Positions 22,418 through 33,922 of a stretch of DNA of 64,000 bases are shown piece by piece. A program made the translations under genes and the position numbers. This DNA is from Eurosta solidaginis (lineage: Eukaryota > Arthropoda > Insecta > Diptera > Tephritidae): assembly GCF_040869045.1 (NCBI RefSeq), contig NC_090323.1, positions 170,026,083 to 170,090,082 on the forward strand. The letters run 5' to 3'. Each line of letters begins with the position of its first letter. The first letter of the stretch is position 1. The notes under the pieces were generated by a model that was not told the DNA's origin, did not search any database, and saw only the letters and a list, made by a program, of their open reading frames with translations.

Positions 22418-25400
22418 TTTCATGAAAATGAAATGGTATATTAATTTCGTCACGAAACCGAAAATTGTAAGTCCTTAAAGGAAAATAGATAGACCCACCA
22501 TTAAGTATACCGAAATAATCAGGTTGAAGAGCTGAGTTGATTTAGCCATGTCCGTCTGTCCGTCTGTCTGTTTGTATGCAAACTAGTCCCTCAATTTTTG
22601 AGATATCTTGATAAAATTTGGTGAGCGGGTGGATTTGGGTGTCCGATTAGACATTTGTCTGAACCGACCGGATCGGACCACTATAGCATATATCCTCCAT
22701 ACAACCGATTTTTCAGAAAAAGAGGATTTAACAGATTGAAGCTTCAAACTTCACCATATACTTTCGTATATTGCACATATTCTTGCCTGAAAAAATTGAT
22801 GAGATCGGTCGTATATATAGTATATATCCCCCACAACTTTCCTAATTACTGCCCTATTTTAAGAGCTAAAGGCTTCAAATTTCAACGAATGCTTACGTAT
22901 ATAGCATATATTGTTGTCTGAAAAAATCATAGAGATCGGTTGTATATATAGTATATATCTCATACAACCGAATGTTCAGATAAGAAACTTTTCGCAATTT
23001 CTACCCCATTTTAACAGATATAAGCTCCAAATTTCACCGATTGCTTACGTATATAGCATATATTGTTGTCTGAAAAAATCATAGAGATCGGTTGTATATA
23101 TAGTATATATCTCATACAACCGATTGTTCAGATAACAAACTTTTCGCAATTTCTACCCCATTTTAACAGCTATAAGCTTCAAATTTCACCGATTGCTTAC
23201 TTATATAGCATATATTGTTGTCTGAAAAAATCATAGAGATCGGTTGCATATATAGTATATATCTCATACAACCGATTGTTCAGATAAGATACTTTTCGCA
23301 ATTTCTACCCCATTTTAACAGATATAAGCTCCAAATTTCACCGATTGCTTACGTATATAGCATATATTGTTGTCTGAAAAACTCATAGAGATCGGTTGTA
23401 TATATAGTATATATCTCATACAACCGATTGTTCAGATAAGAAACTTTTCTCAATTTCTACCCCCATTTTAACAGATATAAGCTCCAAATTTCACCGATTG
23501 CTTACGTATATAGCATATATTGTTGTCTGAAAAAATCATAGAGATCGGTTGTATATATAGTATATATCTCATACAACCGATTGTTCAGATAAGAAACTTT
23601 TCGCAATTTCTACCCCATTTTAACAGCTATAAGCTTCAAATTTCACCGATTGCTTACGTATATAGCATATATTGTTGTCTGAAAAAATCATAGAGATCGG
23701 TTGTATATATAGTATATATCTCATACAACCGATTGTTCAGATAAGAATCTTTTCGCAATTTCTACCCCATTTTAACAGATATAAGCTCCAAATTTCACCG
23801 ATTGCTTACGTATATAGCATATATTGTTGTCTTAAAAAATCATAGAGATCGGTTGTATATATAGTATATATCTCATACAACCGATTGTTCAGATAAGAAA
23901 CTTTTCGCAATTTCAACCCCATTTTAACAGCTATAAGCTTCAAATTTCACCGATTGCTTACGTATATAGCATATATTGTTGTCTGAAAAAATCATAGAGA
24001 TCGGTTGTATATATAGTATATATCTCATACAACCGATTGTTCAGATAAGAAACTTTTCGCAATTTCTACCCCATTTTAACAGATATAAGCTCCAAATTTC
24101 ACCGATTGCTTACGTATATAGTATATATTGTTGTATGAAAAAACCATAGAGATCGGTTGTATATATAGTATATATCTCATACAACCGATTGTTCAGATAA
24201 GAAACTTTTCGCAATTTCTACCCCATTTTAACAGATATAAGCTCCAAATTTCACCGATTGCTTACGTATATAGCATATATTGTTGTCCGAAAAAATCATA
24301 GATATCGGTTGTATATATAGTATATATATCATACAACCGATTGTTCAGATAAGAAACTTTTCGCAATTTCTACCCCATTTTAACAGCTATAAGCTTCAAA
24401 TTTCACCGATTGCTTACGTATATAGCATATATTGTTGTCTGAAAAAATCATAGAGATCGGTTGTATATATAGTATATATCTCATACAACCGATTGTTCAG
24501 ATAAGAAACTTTTCGCAATTTCTACCCCATTTTAACAGATATAAGCTCCAAATTTCACCGATTGCTTACGTATATAGCATATATTGTTGTCTGAAAAAAT
24601 CATAGAGATCGGTTGTATATATAGTATATATCTCATACAACCGATTGTTCAGATAAGAAACTTTTCTCAATTTCTACCCCATTTTAACAGATATAAGCTC
24701 CAAATTTCACCGATTGCTTACGTATATAGCATATATTGTTGTCTGAAAAAATCATAGAGATCGGTTGTATATATAGTATATATCTCATACAACCGATTGT
24801 TCAGATAAGAATCTTTTCGCAATTTCTACCCCATTTTAACAGATATAAGCTCCAAATTTCACCGATTGCTTACGTATATAGCATATATTGTTGTCTTAAA
24901 AAATCATAGAGATCGGTTGTATATATAGTATATATCTCATACAACCGATTGTTCAGATAAGAAACTTTTCGCAATTTCTACCCCATTTTAACAGATATAA
25001 GCTTCAAATTTCACCGGTTGCTTACGCATATAGCATATATTGTTGTCTGAAAAAATCATAGAGATCGGTTGTATATATCGTATATATCTCATACAACCGA
25101 TTGTTCAGATAAGAAACTTTTCGCAATTTCTACCCCATTTTAACAGATATAAGCTCCAAATTTCACCGATTGCTTACGTATATAGCATATATTGTTGTCT
25201 GAAAAAATCATAGAGATCCGTTGTATATATAGTATATATCTCACACAACCGATTGTTCAGATAAGAAATTTTTCGCAATTTCTACCCCATTTTAACAGCT
25301 ATAAGCTTCAAATTTCACCGATTGCTTACGTATATAGCATATATTGTTGTCTGAAAAAATCATAGATATCGGTTGTATATATAGTATATATCTCATACAA

Positions 25401-26200
25401 CCGATTGTTCAGATAAGAAACTTTTCGCAATTTCTACCCCATTTTAACAGCTATAAGCTTCAAATTTCACCGATTGCTTACGTATATAGCATATATTGTT
25501 GTCTGAAAAAATCATAGAGATCGGTTGTATATATAGTATATATCTCATACAACCGATTGTTCAAATAAGAAACTTTTCGCAATTTCTACCCCATTTTAAC
25601 AGCTATAAGCTTCAAATTTCACCGATTGCTTACGTATATAGTATGTATTGTTGTGTCAAAAAATCATAGAGATCGGTGATATATATAATATATATATGAT
25701 GGTATATATAGTATATATATATAGTATATATATATTTTTTTTGCGATGTCGGCCCCATTTTAACAGCTAGAAGCTTCAAATTTCACAAATGCTTACATGT
25801 ATAGCATATATTGTTGTCTGAAAAAATCATAGAGATCGGTGGTATATATATTATATACTTCATATAAACTGTCAATTTTGCCCCTTTTTTACGGCTAGAA
25901 GCCTCAAAATTCATCAAATTTCATCAAATAGTTACGTTTTCGTCATATATTTTTGAAATACGTGATTCGTAGTCATAGTTTTTACACGCAGACCACAAAA
26001 AACCTGAAACTTTGGATCCTCACACAAAGTACCTACCTGTTTTTTATTTTATATTTATCTTAAAAATCGTTAAGGTATGTAGATCTGTTCACTATATATT
26101 TCTTATCTTATACATCCGATGATTCGCAGATTACGAGCGGGATAAGATTATTGTTCAGCCCCATTCATGAAAGCCGAAGACAGTCCCGTTCTTACTTGTT
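22418..26200 (+). mobile_element. Second HINE-like family, carrying a 152-bp satellite
   Basis: The 5' end has a short hairpin (ATACCTTTCATGAAAATGAA and following bases) and a GTCTGTCC microsatellite at about 22551-22571. The 3' end has CCATTCATGAAAG (partly complementary to the 5' end) and ends CTTACTTG near 26196, the same terminus as the first family. The middle is almost entirely satellite. Regions 25690-26190 are non-repeated tail. No protein is encoded. Confidence 0.75.
22930..25690 (+). repeat. 152-bp satellite array, about 18 units
   Basis: The CTTTTCGCAATTTCTACCCC landmark recurs every 152 bp (22988, 23140, 23292 and onward). Units fall into two subtypes, CAGATATAAGCTCC and CAGCTATAAGCTTC. 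Each unit contains ATCGGTTGTA, an 18-bp AT-rich spacer and TACAACCGAT, a perfect 10-bp inverted pair. Shared private variants at 23741 and 24805 are 1064 bp (7 units) apart, so blocks have been duplicated. The last unit decays into TATATA sequence near 25680-25730. Confidence 0.92.
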
Positions 26201-26215
26201 TTTTTTTTTTTTTAT

Positions 26216-26620
26216 TTAAAAAAAAATGATCCCAAACGGTTAATTTTTGAAAAAGTTATAGTATTCTGAAAAAAACACCGTTTTCCAACTCAAAATAAGT
26301 TTCTATAACTTTTTCAAAAGTTGACCGTTTGGGATCATTTTTTTTTTAAATATGTTTTTAAATGTACTTTTCGGAAAAAATACAAAAAAAGTTTTTTTTT
26401 CATAATTAATTTGTTTATTGGCCGTTAATGAATAAAAAAATTCAATTAAATAAAATTAAATAAAATAAAAAAAAAAATCTCGGCCCACTCCGGTAATAGT
26501 GGGGATGATTGCAGAATTGATTGAAGGTTTTTTTAAAAAAAAAAAAAAGATCCCAAACGGTCAATTTTTGAAAAAGTTATAGCATTTTGAAAACAAAAAC
26601 GGTGTTTTTTTTTAATTCAT
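26216..26620. repeat. Small foldback repeat
   Basis: GATCCCAAACGGTTAATTTTT at about 26228 is followed by the inverted form ending GACCGTTTGGGATCATTTTT near 26343, with arms of about 45 bp rich in A/T. A third, partial arm lies at about 26546-26590. It is probably the remains of a foldback or MITE. No coding content. Confidence 0.7.
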
Positions 26621-26754
26621 AACTTTTTTTGAGTTGGATGAATAAATTTGAAAAACTTCTGAAAAACGTCTTTCGTAAGCTAGAAAAAGAAGAAAAATTT
26701 TCAGCCAATTCTAAAGGGGTTGGGTTCAAAATTGGTCGAAATGGGATGGAATAC

Positions 26755-28288
26755 CCCATATATAAAATACTTATTAACACCTTTCATTTGATACCCATAT
26801 CGTACAAACGCATTCTAAAGACAACCGATTCTAAAGACAACCGATGGCGATATCTCGAAAAGGCGTCCACCTATAGAACAAAGGCCAACTCCCTTTTAAA
26901 ATACTCATTAGCACCTTTCATTTGATGCACATGTCACACAAACGCATTCTAGAGACAACCCTGGTCCACCTTTATTGCGATATCTCAAAAAGACGTCCAC
27001 CTATAGAACTAAGGCCAACTCCCTTTTAAAATATTCATTAACACCTTTCATTTGATACCCACATCGTAAAAACACATTTAGAGTCACCCCTGGTCCATCT
27101 TTATGGCGACATCCCGAAATGGCGTCCACCTATAGAACTAAGGCCAACTCCCTTTTAAAATATTCATTAACACCTTTCATTTGATACCCACATCGTAAAA
27201 ACACATTTAGAGTCTCCCCTGGTCCATCTTTATGGCGACATCCCGAAATGGCGTCCACCTATAGAACTATGGGCCACTCCCTTTTAAAATACTTTTTAAT
27301 ACGTTTCATTTGATACCCATATCGTACAAACACATTCTAGAGTCACCCCTTGTCCACCTTTATTGAGATATCTCGAAAAGGCGTCCACCTATAGAACTTA
27401 GGCCCACTTCCCTTTAAAATACTTATTAACACCTTTCATTTGATACCCATATCGTACAAACACATTCTAGAGTCAATCCTAGTCCACCTTTATGGCGATA
27501 TCTCGAAAAGGCGTCCACCTATAGAACTAAGGCCCACTCCCTTTTAAAATACTAATTACCACCTTTCATTTGATACCCATATCGTACAAACACATTCTAG
27601 AGTCACCTCTGGTCCACCTTTATGGCGATATCTCGAAAAGGCGTCCACCTATAGAACTAAGGCCCACTCCTTTTTAAAATACTCATTACCACCTTTCATT
27701 TGATACCCATATCGTACAAACACATTCTAGAGTCACCCCTTGTCCACCTTTATTGAGATATCTCGAAAAGGCGTCCACCTATAGAACTTAGGCCCACTTC
27801 CTTTTAATATACTTATTAACACCTTTCATTTGATACCCATATCGTACAAACACATTCTAGAGTCAATCCTAGTCCACCTTTATAGCGACATCCCGAAATG
27901 GCGTCCACCTATAGAACTATGTCCCACTCCCTTTTAAAATACTTTTTAATACCTTCCATTTGATACCCATGTAATACAAACACATTCCAGGGTTACCTTA
28001 GGTTCACCTAATTACCACCTTTCATTTTATACCCATATCGTACAAACACATTCTAGAGTCAATCCTGGTCCACCTTTATGGCGATATCTCGAAAAGGCGT
28101 CCACCTATAGAGCTAAGGCCCACTCCCTTTTAAAATACTTATTAATACCTTCCATTTGATACCCATATAATACAAACATACCTTAGGTTCATTTTCCTAC
28201 ATGGTGATTTTCCCTTATTTTGTCTCCAAAGCTCTCAGCTGAGTATGTAATGTTCGGCTACACCCGAACTTAGCCTTCCTTACTTGTT
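26755..28288 (+). mobile_element. 5'-truncated HINE with 130-bp repeats
   Basis: Only the central repeats (about 11 units, with some deleted) and the 3' end survive: CAGCTGAGTATG, the hairpin GTTCGGCTACACCCGAAC (about 28250-28267) and CTTACTTG. The GTCY microsatellite and 5' terminus are missing. Units are more diverged from one another than in the 15926-19720 copy, which suggests an older insertion. Confidence 0.82.
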
Positions 28289-28866
28289 TGTGTTACATTT
28301 GCGGCTTTCCACGTCTTGATATTTCTAAAGCTTGATAGTTTCAAAATCCATCAAAAATCTCTGAAAAGGATACTCTTTAGCTTAGCAGTACAAAAGGAGT
28401 GACTGAAATATGAACGGATTTCGATGAGGCAGAGTGTCAAATTGTGCTTTGTTTCCTTGCGACTTTTTTGCATTAATATTAAGATTACCAAATGGCTCAG
28501 TATTTAATAAAAATTAAAGTGATATCTTTAAACTTTTTCATTTATAGAAACCGTAACAACATTGCAAAGAAGCAACTATGGCTTTATGCAATTCCTTCTC
28601 TCTCTCGCATATCAATTATCTAAACCCGATTTGGAATAGAAAGATTAAGTGAATTACAAAGGGGTTAAAAGAAAAAAATTATATTTATTGAAAAAATTTA
28701 TGTAGCTATATTGTACATATATCAAAGTACTTAATAAAAGAAAAAAATATAAAAAATTGCACCCTCTCTCAGAATTTGTGTCAAAAACGATCCATCTTAA
28801 GATAAACTCAATATCTTTTGACGGTGGGACGTTCATGAAACATTCAGAATTGGGCTTTCAGTCATA
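28289..28866. other. Non-coding interval
   Basis: I see no gene, RNA or named repeat. It lies downstream of the trypsin-like remnant on the minus strand and could include its 3' flank. Confidence 0.5.
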
Positions 28867-29262
28867 TTAAAACTTCATCATAAGTCGAACAAATTGTTGA
28901 ACTTGTACAACATTTATATTTGTATATATGTCCGGATATCCGGAGTTCGCAAGACCTGTCGCACCTGATAGCACCGCACACAATTCTCCATTCACAACGC
29001 CCGGTGTTCCAGGAACTGCCCGACACGTATCATATCCAGCACTTTCAGCACAAATCATTGTTAATGTTAAGTTTCCTTTGCCAACTTATACTGACGAACA
29101 CAAACCGGCATTGCTACTATAGGCAGGAGAGCAGTTCGAGGAAAGTTCAAAGTGTCAAATACACTTATCCGCATTTCTTTGCCTGCCCATAATTTAGAAG
29201 TGCAAATATGAATAGGGTTTACTGTAAGATTTGGTTTAAAGGGACCATCCACTCGAATAGCA
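28867..29262 (-). pseudogene. Trypsin-like serine protease C-terminal remnant
   Basis: Two adjoining minus-strand frames make up the C-terminal half of a chymotrypsin-fold protein. The upstream frame (29252-29067) has VNPIHICTSKLWAGKEM, like the VxPI...G segment that follows the catalytic Asp. The downstream frame (29058-28867) has MICAES, VVNGELCAVLSG and YPDIYTNINVVQVQQFV, the usual C-terminal strand and helix. A frameshift with a stop lies near 29070. The site expected to be GDSGGP reads AVPGTP, so the nucleophile is absent. The N-terminal half, with His and Asp, is missing and a HINE fragment abuts at 29263. It is similar in type to the intact gene at 30432-31100 and may be a broken tandem relative. 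Confidence 0.72.
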
Positions 29263-29640
29263 GCCCTACTAGAAATTTTTCGAAACCGGCCGGATCAGAC
29301 CACTACAGCATATATCACCCATACAACCAATTTTTCAGAATAGAGAATTTTTGTCATATCGTCCTCAATTTATCAGATTGGAGCTTCAAATTTCACCATA
29401 TGCTTTCGTATATTGCACATATTATTGTCTGAAAAAAATGGAGGAGATCGGTCGTATATATAGCTTATATCAATACAACCGATTGTTCACATAAGAACTT
29501 TTCGTAATTACTGCCCCATTTTAACAGCTAGAAGCTTTAAATTTCACCAAATGATGACTATATAGCGTATGTTGTTGTCTGAAAAAATCATAGTGATCGG
29601 TATATATAGTTATACACCATATAAACTGTAATTTCTGCCC
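29263..29640 (+). mobile_element. Fragment of the 152-bp-satellite HINE family
   Basis: It shares GACCACTA.AGCATATATC, CATACAACC.ATTTTTCAGA and TCTGAAAAAAT..AGATCGGT with the 5' part of the element at 22650-22960, and ends near CATATAAACTGT, which also occurs at about 25863. It is an internally shortened copy with only about two diverged units. Confidence 0.75.
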
Positions 29641-30290
29641 CCTTTTTAGGAAGCGAAGTTTGGGCTTAAATTTCTTTTGAGGTAAAACGCGCCAAATATT
29701 TTTTTTAAATAGCGGCACCGCTTTCAGAAGGTTTTCCAAAAAGCTCGAACAATGCGATATCCAGCGACACCTATTTCCAAAGTAAAATCCTATTTTGGCA
29801 AAATATCGCCTGTTTAAAGACCCTGGAAAACTTGCCATACTCATAACGCCCAATTCGTAACCATATTTTCACTTAATCATATATAAATGTACTATATTGG
29901 CATCGCTTATTGGTCTCTTAACCTAAAAAATGTCATAACTTCATAAAATAGAAAAAACAAAAAATACAATCCCCAAAATGTGAATAAATTCTCCAACGCA
30001 AAAATTTATAGGTTATGAATATGGCGGAAAACCAAAAACTAATTGGTTGGCTTCGGTGTCGTTATACTTACTTACTTACTTATTAGATTGACTTCCATAG
30101 AATTCGTTTGTTCAGCCGTTTTGAGCGAAGTTTGCCAGGGAATGACAACCGCAATTTCGTTTTCATCTCATGATCTATTCATACACGAGGGAACTTTAAA
30201 GTTGTGATCAAAGTTTGCTCTCACAACTTAATTCATTTACATGCGTCACACTTCCATTGCATACAATAAAAATTATTTATTTACAGACAA
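29641..30290. other. Non-coding interval
   Basis: A 110-codon minus frame (29521-29853) crosses the end of the HINE fragment and has no recognisable domain, so I do not call it a gene. A CTTACTTACTTACTTA microsatellite is near 30066. Nothing else is identified. Confidence 0.45.
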
Positions 30291-30299
30291 TTATAACAC

Positions 30300-30305
30300 T
30301 TTATT
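30300..30305 (-). terminator. Poly(A) signal of the serine protease homologue
   Basis: AATAAA on the minus strand, about 127 bases past the stop codon at 30432. It is well placed to end the transcript that starts near 31140. A perfect 11-bp inverted pair (30351-30361 and 30388-30398) lies in the predicted 3' UTR. Confidence 0.6.
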
Positions 30306-30431
30306 GGTACATGTTACAAGGAAAATATATCATCATTTCGACTGCTGAGCGGAATATCACCATATTTCAACTGCTATGTCGTGTTAGGGTGATATTCCAA
30401 TCAACAGTCAATTTATAATAACACCTCTCAG

Positions 30432-31100
30432 TTACATTTTGGATTTTATAAAGTTTTTAACACTTGGATTTGTTACATCTATATATATATCCGGAGAATC
30501 GTCCTTGAAACCTTGTGCCACCGCGCAAAGTCGTCCCTTGTAAACGCCTCCCGCCCCAGTAGCTCCAAACGACAAACATTCTATAGTAGTCAAGGTTGTT
30601 CCTGTATGTTGATATACCATAGAATGAGCTGTGAGAATAGGATCAACATTTCCCTCGTCTCTAGATAACGAACCCCATCCACTGACTTCCAACAATTTTC
30701 CCGGTGGTATTTGATCCTGACAAAGTTCTATTATTTTTACTTTATCATCATCTTCAAAGGATGGAGCCACTTTAACCACTGCTATATCCACAGAAGCATG
30801 AGGATGTATTTCCTGCACACAGTGTTCGATCGCTACATATGATTTTAAATTGGTTATACCGCCCACAACGATGAGACCCGCACTATTATCCTTTACGCAA
30901 TGCGCTACTGTAACTACCGATCTAATACTGACTATAGAACCAACGCATCTATAGGTGGATCCATGGAATATTGCCACTGTATGGGGGCTGTTCTTTATAT
31001 GTGAATATGAGCCACGTATCATGCGATATTCCGCATTCGTATAGCTTAAGATGCAGCAAAGCAGATCAAACAGCAGCACAAATTTATTTCGTAGATTCAT
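30432..31100 (-). CDS. Trypsin-family secreted protein, probable serine protease homologue
   Basis: An intact 222-residue frame without introns. Residues 1-23 form a signal peptide (hydrophobic core VLLFDLLCCIL, Ala23 at the cleavage site). RMIRGS near residues 26-31 sits where trypsins have the RIVGG activation site. The His67 motif is TVAHC, with Cys52-Cys68 in the usual disulfide positions, and Asp105 lies in VDIAVVKV. SGWGSL is at 140-145. Where active enzymes have GDSGGP, this protein has GATGAG (179-184), so Thr181 replaces the catalytic Ser. It is shorter than typical trypsins (about 250 residues). A secreted, catalytically dead protease-fold protein is the likeliest reading; such homologues act as cofactors or in reproduction and immunity, but no specific role can be inferred here. 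A TATA box and a poly(A) signal bracket the gene. Confidence 0.85.
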   Translation of the reverse strand: MNLRNKFVLLFDLLCCILSYTNAEYRMIRGSYSHIKNSPHTVAIFHGSTYRCVGSIVSIRSVVTVAHCVKDNSAGLIVVGGITNLKSYVAIEHCVQEIHPHASVDIAVVKVAPSFEDDDKVKIIELCQDQIPPGKLLEVSGWGSLSRDEGNVDPILTAHSMVYQHTGTTLTTIECLSFGATGAGGVYKGRLCAVAQGFKDDSPDIYIDVTNPSVKNFIKSKM

Positions 31101-31164
31101 TATATTTTAAAACCTTTTCTACCCCTTTTTAACAATAAAGTACACCGAGTTTAATTTCGTCGGC

Positions 31165-31175
31165 GCTATTTATAC
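31165..31175 (-). promoter_or_regulatory. TATA box of the serine protease homologue
   Basis: On the minus strand the sequence is GTATAAATAGC, a near-consensus TATA box, 65-75 bases upstream of the ATG at 31100. The start site would then fall at about 31140-31146, leaving a 5' UTR of about 40 bases. This arrangement is common for highly expressed, tissue-restricted fly proteases. Confidence 0.75.
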
Positions 31176-31267
31176 CTAATTGAGACGGAGACGTGTAAAT
31201 AAAAAATGAGATTCCAGGAATTTGAAATAACAAAAATACATCTAAATTTATGTTAAAGCTAGTCAAA

Positions 31268-32138
31268 GTCAATCTTGTTATACTCAGCGTTCTTTGCGCA
31301 CAGAGTGCATAACTTTGGTAGCATAACGGGCTTAAACGAATCGAGATATATATAGACTTCCATATATCAAAATGCTGAGGATAAAAATAGGAATTAATTT
31401 AGCCATGTCCGTTCATCCGTCCGTCTCTCTGTCGGTGCATACGACACAACTTGAGTAAATAATGAAAATAAAATATTGCAATTTGGTATATGGGTTCCTT
31501 GGCGCTCATCTCCCATCGCTATTAAAAATGAGGAAAATCGGATGGTGACCACGCCCACTTTTTATATATATATAACGTTTTGGAAAACACATAAAACCTG
31601 ATTACTGCGCTGATATTAAGACTCTTGATTTTTTTTGAAAATGGGTGTGGCACCGCCCGTGGACGAATAAAATAAGCTATCATTTTAGATGGTTTATATC
31701 AATGGTGCTTAATTTTCCAAGTGAAATTTTAAAGAGAAAAAGGAAAATTTTTTAATTTTTGAAAATTTTCGTGGCGGGAGCCATAACTCGAAGAAAAATT
31801 AAAGGATCGTAATAAGATTGTGTACATATTATGTCTTTATAGCAGAAAATATTTCTAGGACAATGAACGTGATCGGTTAAAAAGCACGCCCACTTTTATA
31901 TAAAAGATGTTTGAAAGGGTCGTAGACTATAATAATAAGCGATATCTTAGCGAAAAATAGTTTTGTATCAATGATATTTCACTTATCAAGTTTTATTGTA
32001 AAAGGAATTTACGAGACATTTTTTTTAGTTGGCGGTGCCATGGCCATATTCCGATCAAGCATTACAAAACATTTCTAGATCCACGCTGAGTATATAATAT
32101 CCGGTTACCTCCAAACTTAGACACCCTTACTTGTTTTT
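31268..32138 (+). mobile_element. Short HINE family without tandem repeats
   Basis: Starts TATACTCAGCGT and closes with ACGCTGAGTATATA, the same subterminal inverted arrangement as the larger HINEs but with a distinct core (GTCCGTTCATCCGTCCGTCT near 31407). It ends with an imperfect CCGGTTACCTCCAAAC hairpin and CTTACTTG at about 32126-32133. It has no central repeat array. It lies about 90 bp upstream of the TATA box of the protease homologue and could influence its regulation. The same family occurs at 40371-43582. Confidence 0.82.
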
Positions 32139-32780
32139 TGTTTGTTTTAATTAGCTGAACAAACATATTTTGCTATATCAAAATAACAAATCAACCGTAT
32201 TTATTATTAGTCTAGCGAAATGAAATGACGCACTTTGCTATACTTTTTCAAAACAACAATTCTTTGCAATTGTTTGTTTATTTATACGTGGACGAATACC
32301 AAATAAGCTCCATAACGTACCGAAAATCAAACGTGGTCAGAATTTATTTCTATCACTTGGGATTACAGGTCAAATACGTGTATGTTGTGGCAATCAAATA
32401 TGTAGTTTATTCTTTCCCCTCATTTTGGATAGGGAAACATAATTTCAAAGAAAGGCTTCATCGGGTTTGCAAATTTGGATGTTTTACTAAATAAATATAA
32501 CGTCCTTTCTTTATATTGTTGCGCTGTTAAACACATATCTATGTATATTTTTGCGTTTAATAAAATTTTGTCTACACTTTTATTTAGCATTAAAAAAACT
32601 TTAGAAAACGGACGTTTTATATATTGATCCTGCAATACGCCTGCAATAAGCAAACCTCGACGCGAAATTAAAAAAGCTTTCAGATGTTAAATAGGTCTGT
32701 TTACTAAAATTCTTCCGGAAAGTTCGGGTAACGTTTTTATTGGTGTCTAATAGCGTTTTCTTTTCTGAAATAAATTGTTG
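32139..32780. other. Non-coding interval
   Basis: Open frames of 77-89 codons here show no recognisable domain and overlap on opposite strands. Nothing supportable. Confidence 0.5.
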
Positions 32781-32791
32781 CCTGAGTAAAT

Positions 32792-33156
32792 AAAAATAAA
32801 TAAAAATTAATGTAAGGCGCGATAACTTCCGAGGAGGTCAAAGGCCGAGCTTCTCTTCCAATTTGCTTCGTGCTCCTCTTGATTTTCCCTACAAATTGGC
32901 TGGACGGGACCTACATGTTTTATGCCGACTCTGAACGGCATCTGCAAGGCATATGAGTTTTCACTTAGAGCTTTTCATCGCAGAAATACACCCGGAGCAC
33001 TTGCCAAACACTGCCGAGGGACGACCCCGCTTAGAAAAGTTTTCTTCTAATTGAAAACCCTTATTTCTAAAATTTTGATGTTGCTTTGCCCGGGGTGTGA
33101 ACCCAGGGCATACAGTGTGGTAGGCGGAGCACGCTACCATAACACCACGGTGGCCG
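32792..33156 (-). mobile_element. tRNA-derived SINE, full length, with 11-bp target duplication
   Basis: On the minus strand it begins GGCCACCGTGGTGTTATGGT and continues GGGTTCACACCCCGGG. These are the A and B boxes of a tRNA-type pol III promoter, and by eye the head is most like tRNA-Gly. The body ends with CGCCTTACA and an A/T-rich tail. Flanks are CCTGAGTAAAT (32781-32791) and CCTAAGTAAAT (33157-33167), an 11-bp duplication with one mismatch. This identifies the exact insertion limits. Related copies lie at 39661 and 42589. Confidence 0.9.
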
Positions 33157-33167
33157 CCTAAGTAAAT

Positions 33168-33920
33168 GGTAAAGCCTTAATACAGTTACTCCTATCCCAG
33201 CAAATCTTGAACATTTATAGTGCATGCATAGAACATAAAGGGCTACCCCGTGTGTTAGCTGATTTTCACAAACGCACTGTCAATGATAATAAAAATTCAT
33301 TAGGAATTATTTCCTTCATTTCAATTTGCTTCGACTAAAAATATGTGAAGTTACGAAAATAAATTGTCACGATCAGCTAGTTTAGCAGAGTTGCAATGCC
33401 ACACCGCCGTTTTATGCAGGGTAAAAGTGTAACGGTTTTGCGTTGCGAGCAGGCAACAATTTTCAAAAAAGAACGAAATACCTCGTCAAGGCGTTATCTG
33501 CTTTTTAGAATATAACTTTTGCCAGAAAATAAAACGCTATACAATTTGTCAAGTCCATTGATTGATCCATATATTGGCCTATAACTTTATTTCCGTTTAG
33601 CCAACGAAACTTGTATGTTGTCAGAAAGAGGGCATTTTGCGCTTTCCGCAGTTTATTAACTATTAATTGATTCTTGGAGATGTTAGAGAAATCTTACAAA
33701 ATACGACGAAAATTTAAATTGTATCTCTTTCTTATTTTATATATACAAAGGATTGTCTGAGGAAAATCTAAAATCAGTTCTGATTTCAACGAGATATTAA
33801 TTTTAAAGATTAATGTAGGGTTTATTGGTGTATTCAACAATTTCATATGCAGCCACAAAAAAGAAAGCAGTACAAACTAGCTTGCATTTTTCTTGTGAAT
33901 ATTATCTGCTTCAAATATAT
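33168..33920. other. Non-coding interval
   Basis: No gene or named repeat recognised. The last bases are (TA)-rich and provide the TA target for the MITE. Confidence 0.5.
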
Positions 33921-33922
33921 TA

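Noticed and set aside
22930..25690. CRISPR-like regular repeats
   Set aside because: The units are 152 bp, contiguous and without unique spacers, and the context is eukaryotic. It is a satellite.
29521..29853. 110-codon minus-strand frame
   Set aside because: It spans the boundary of a HINE fragment and unique sequence and has no recognisable domain or promoter.
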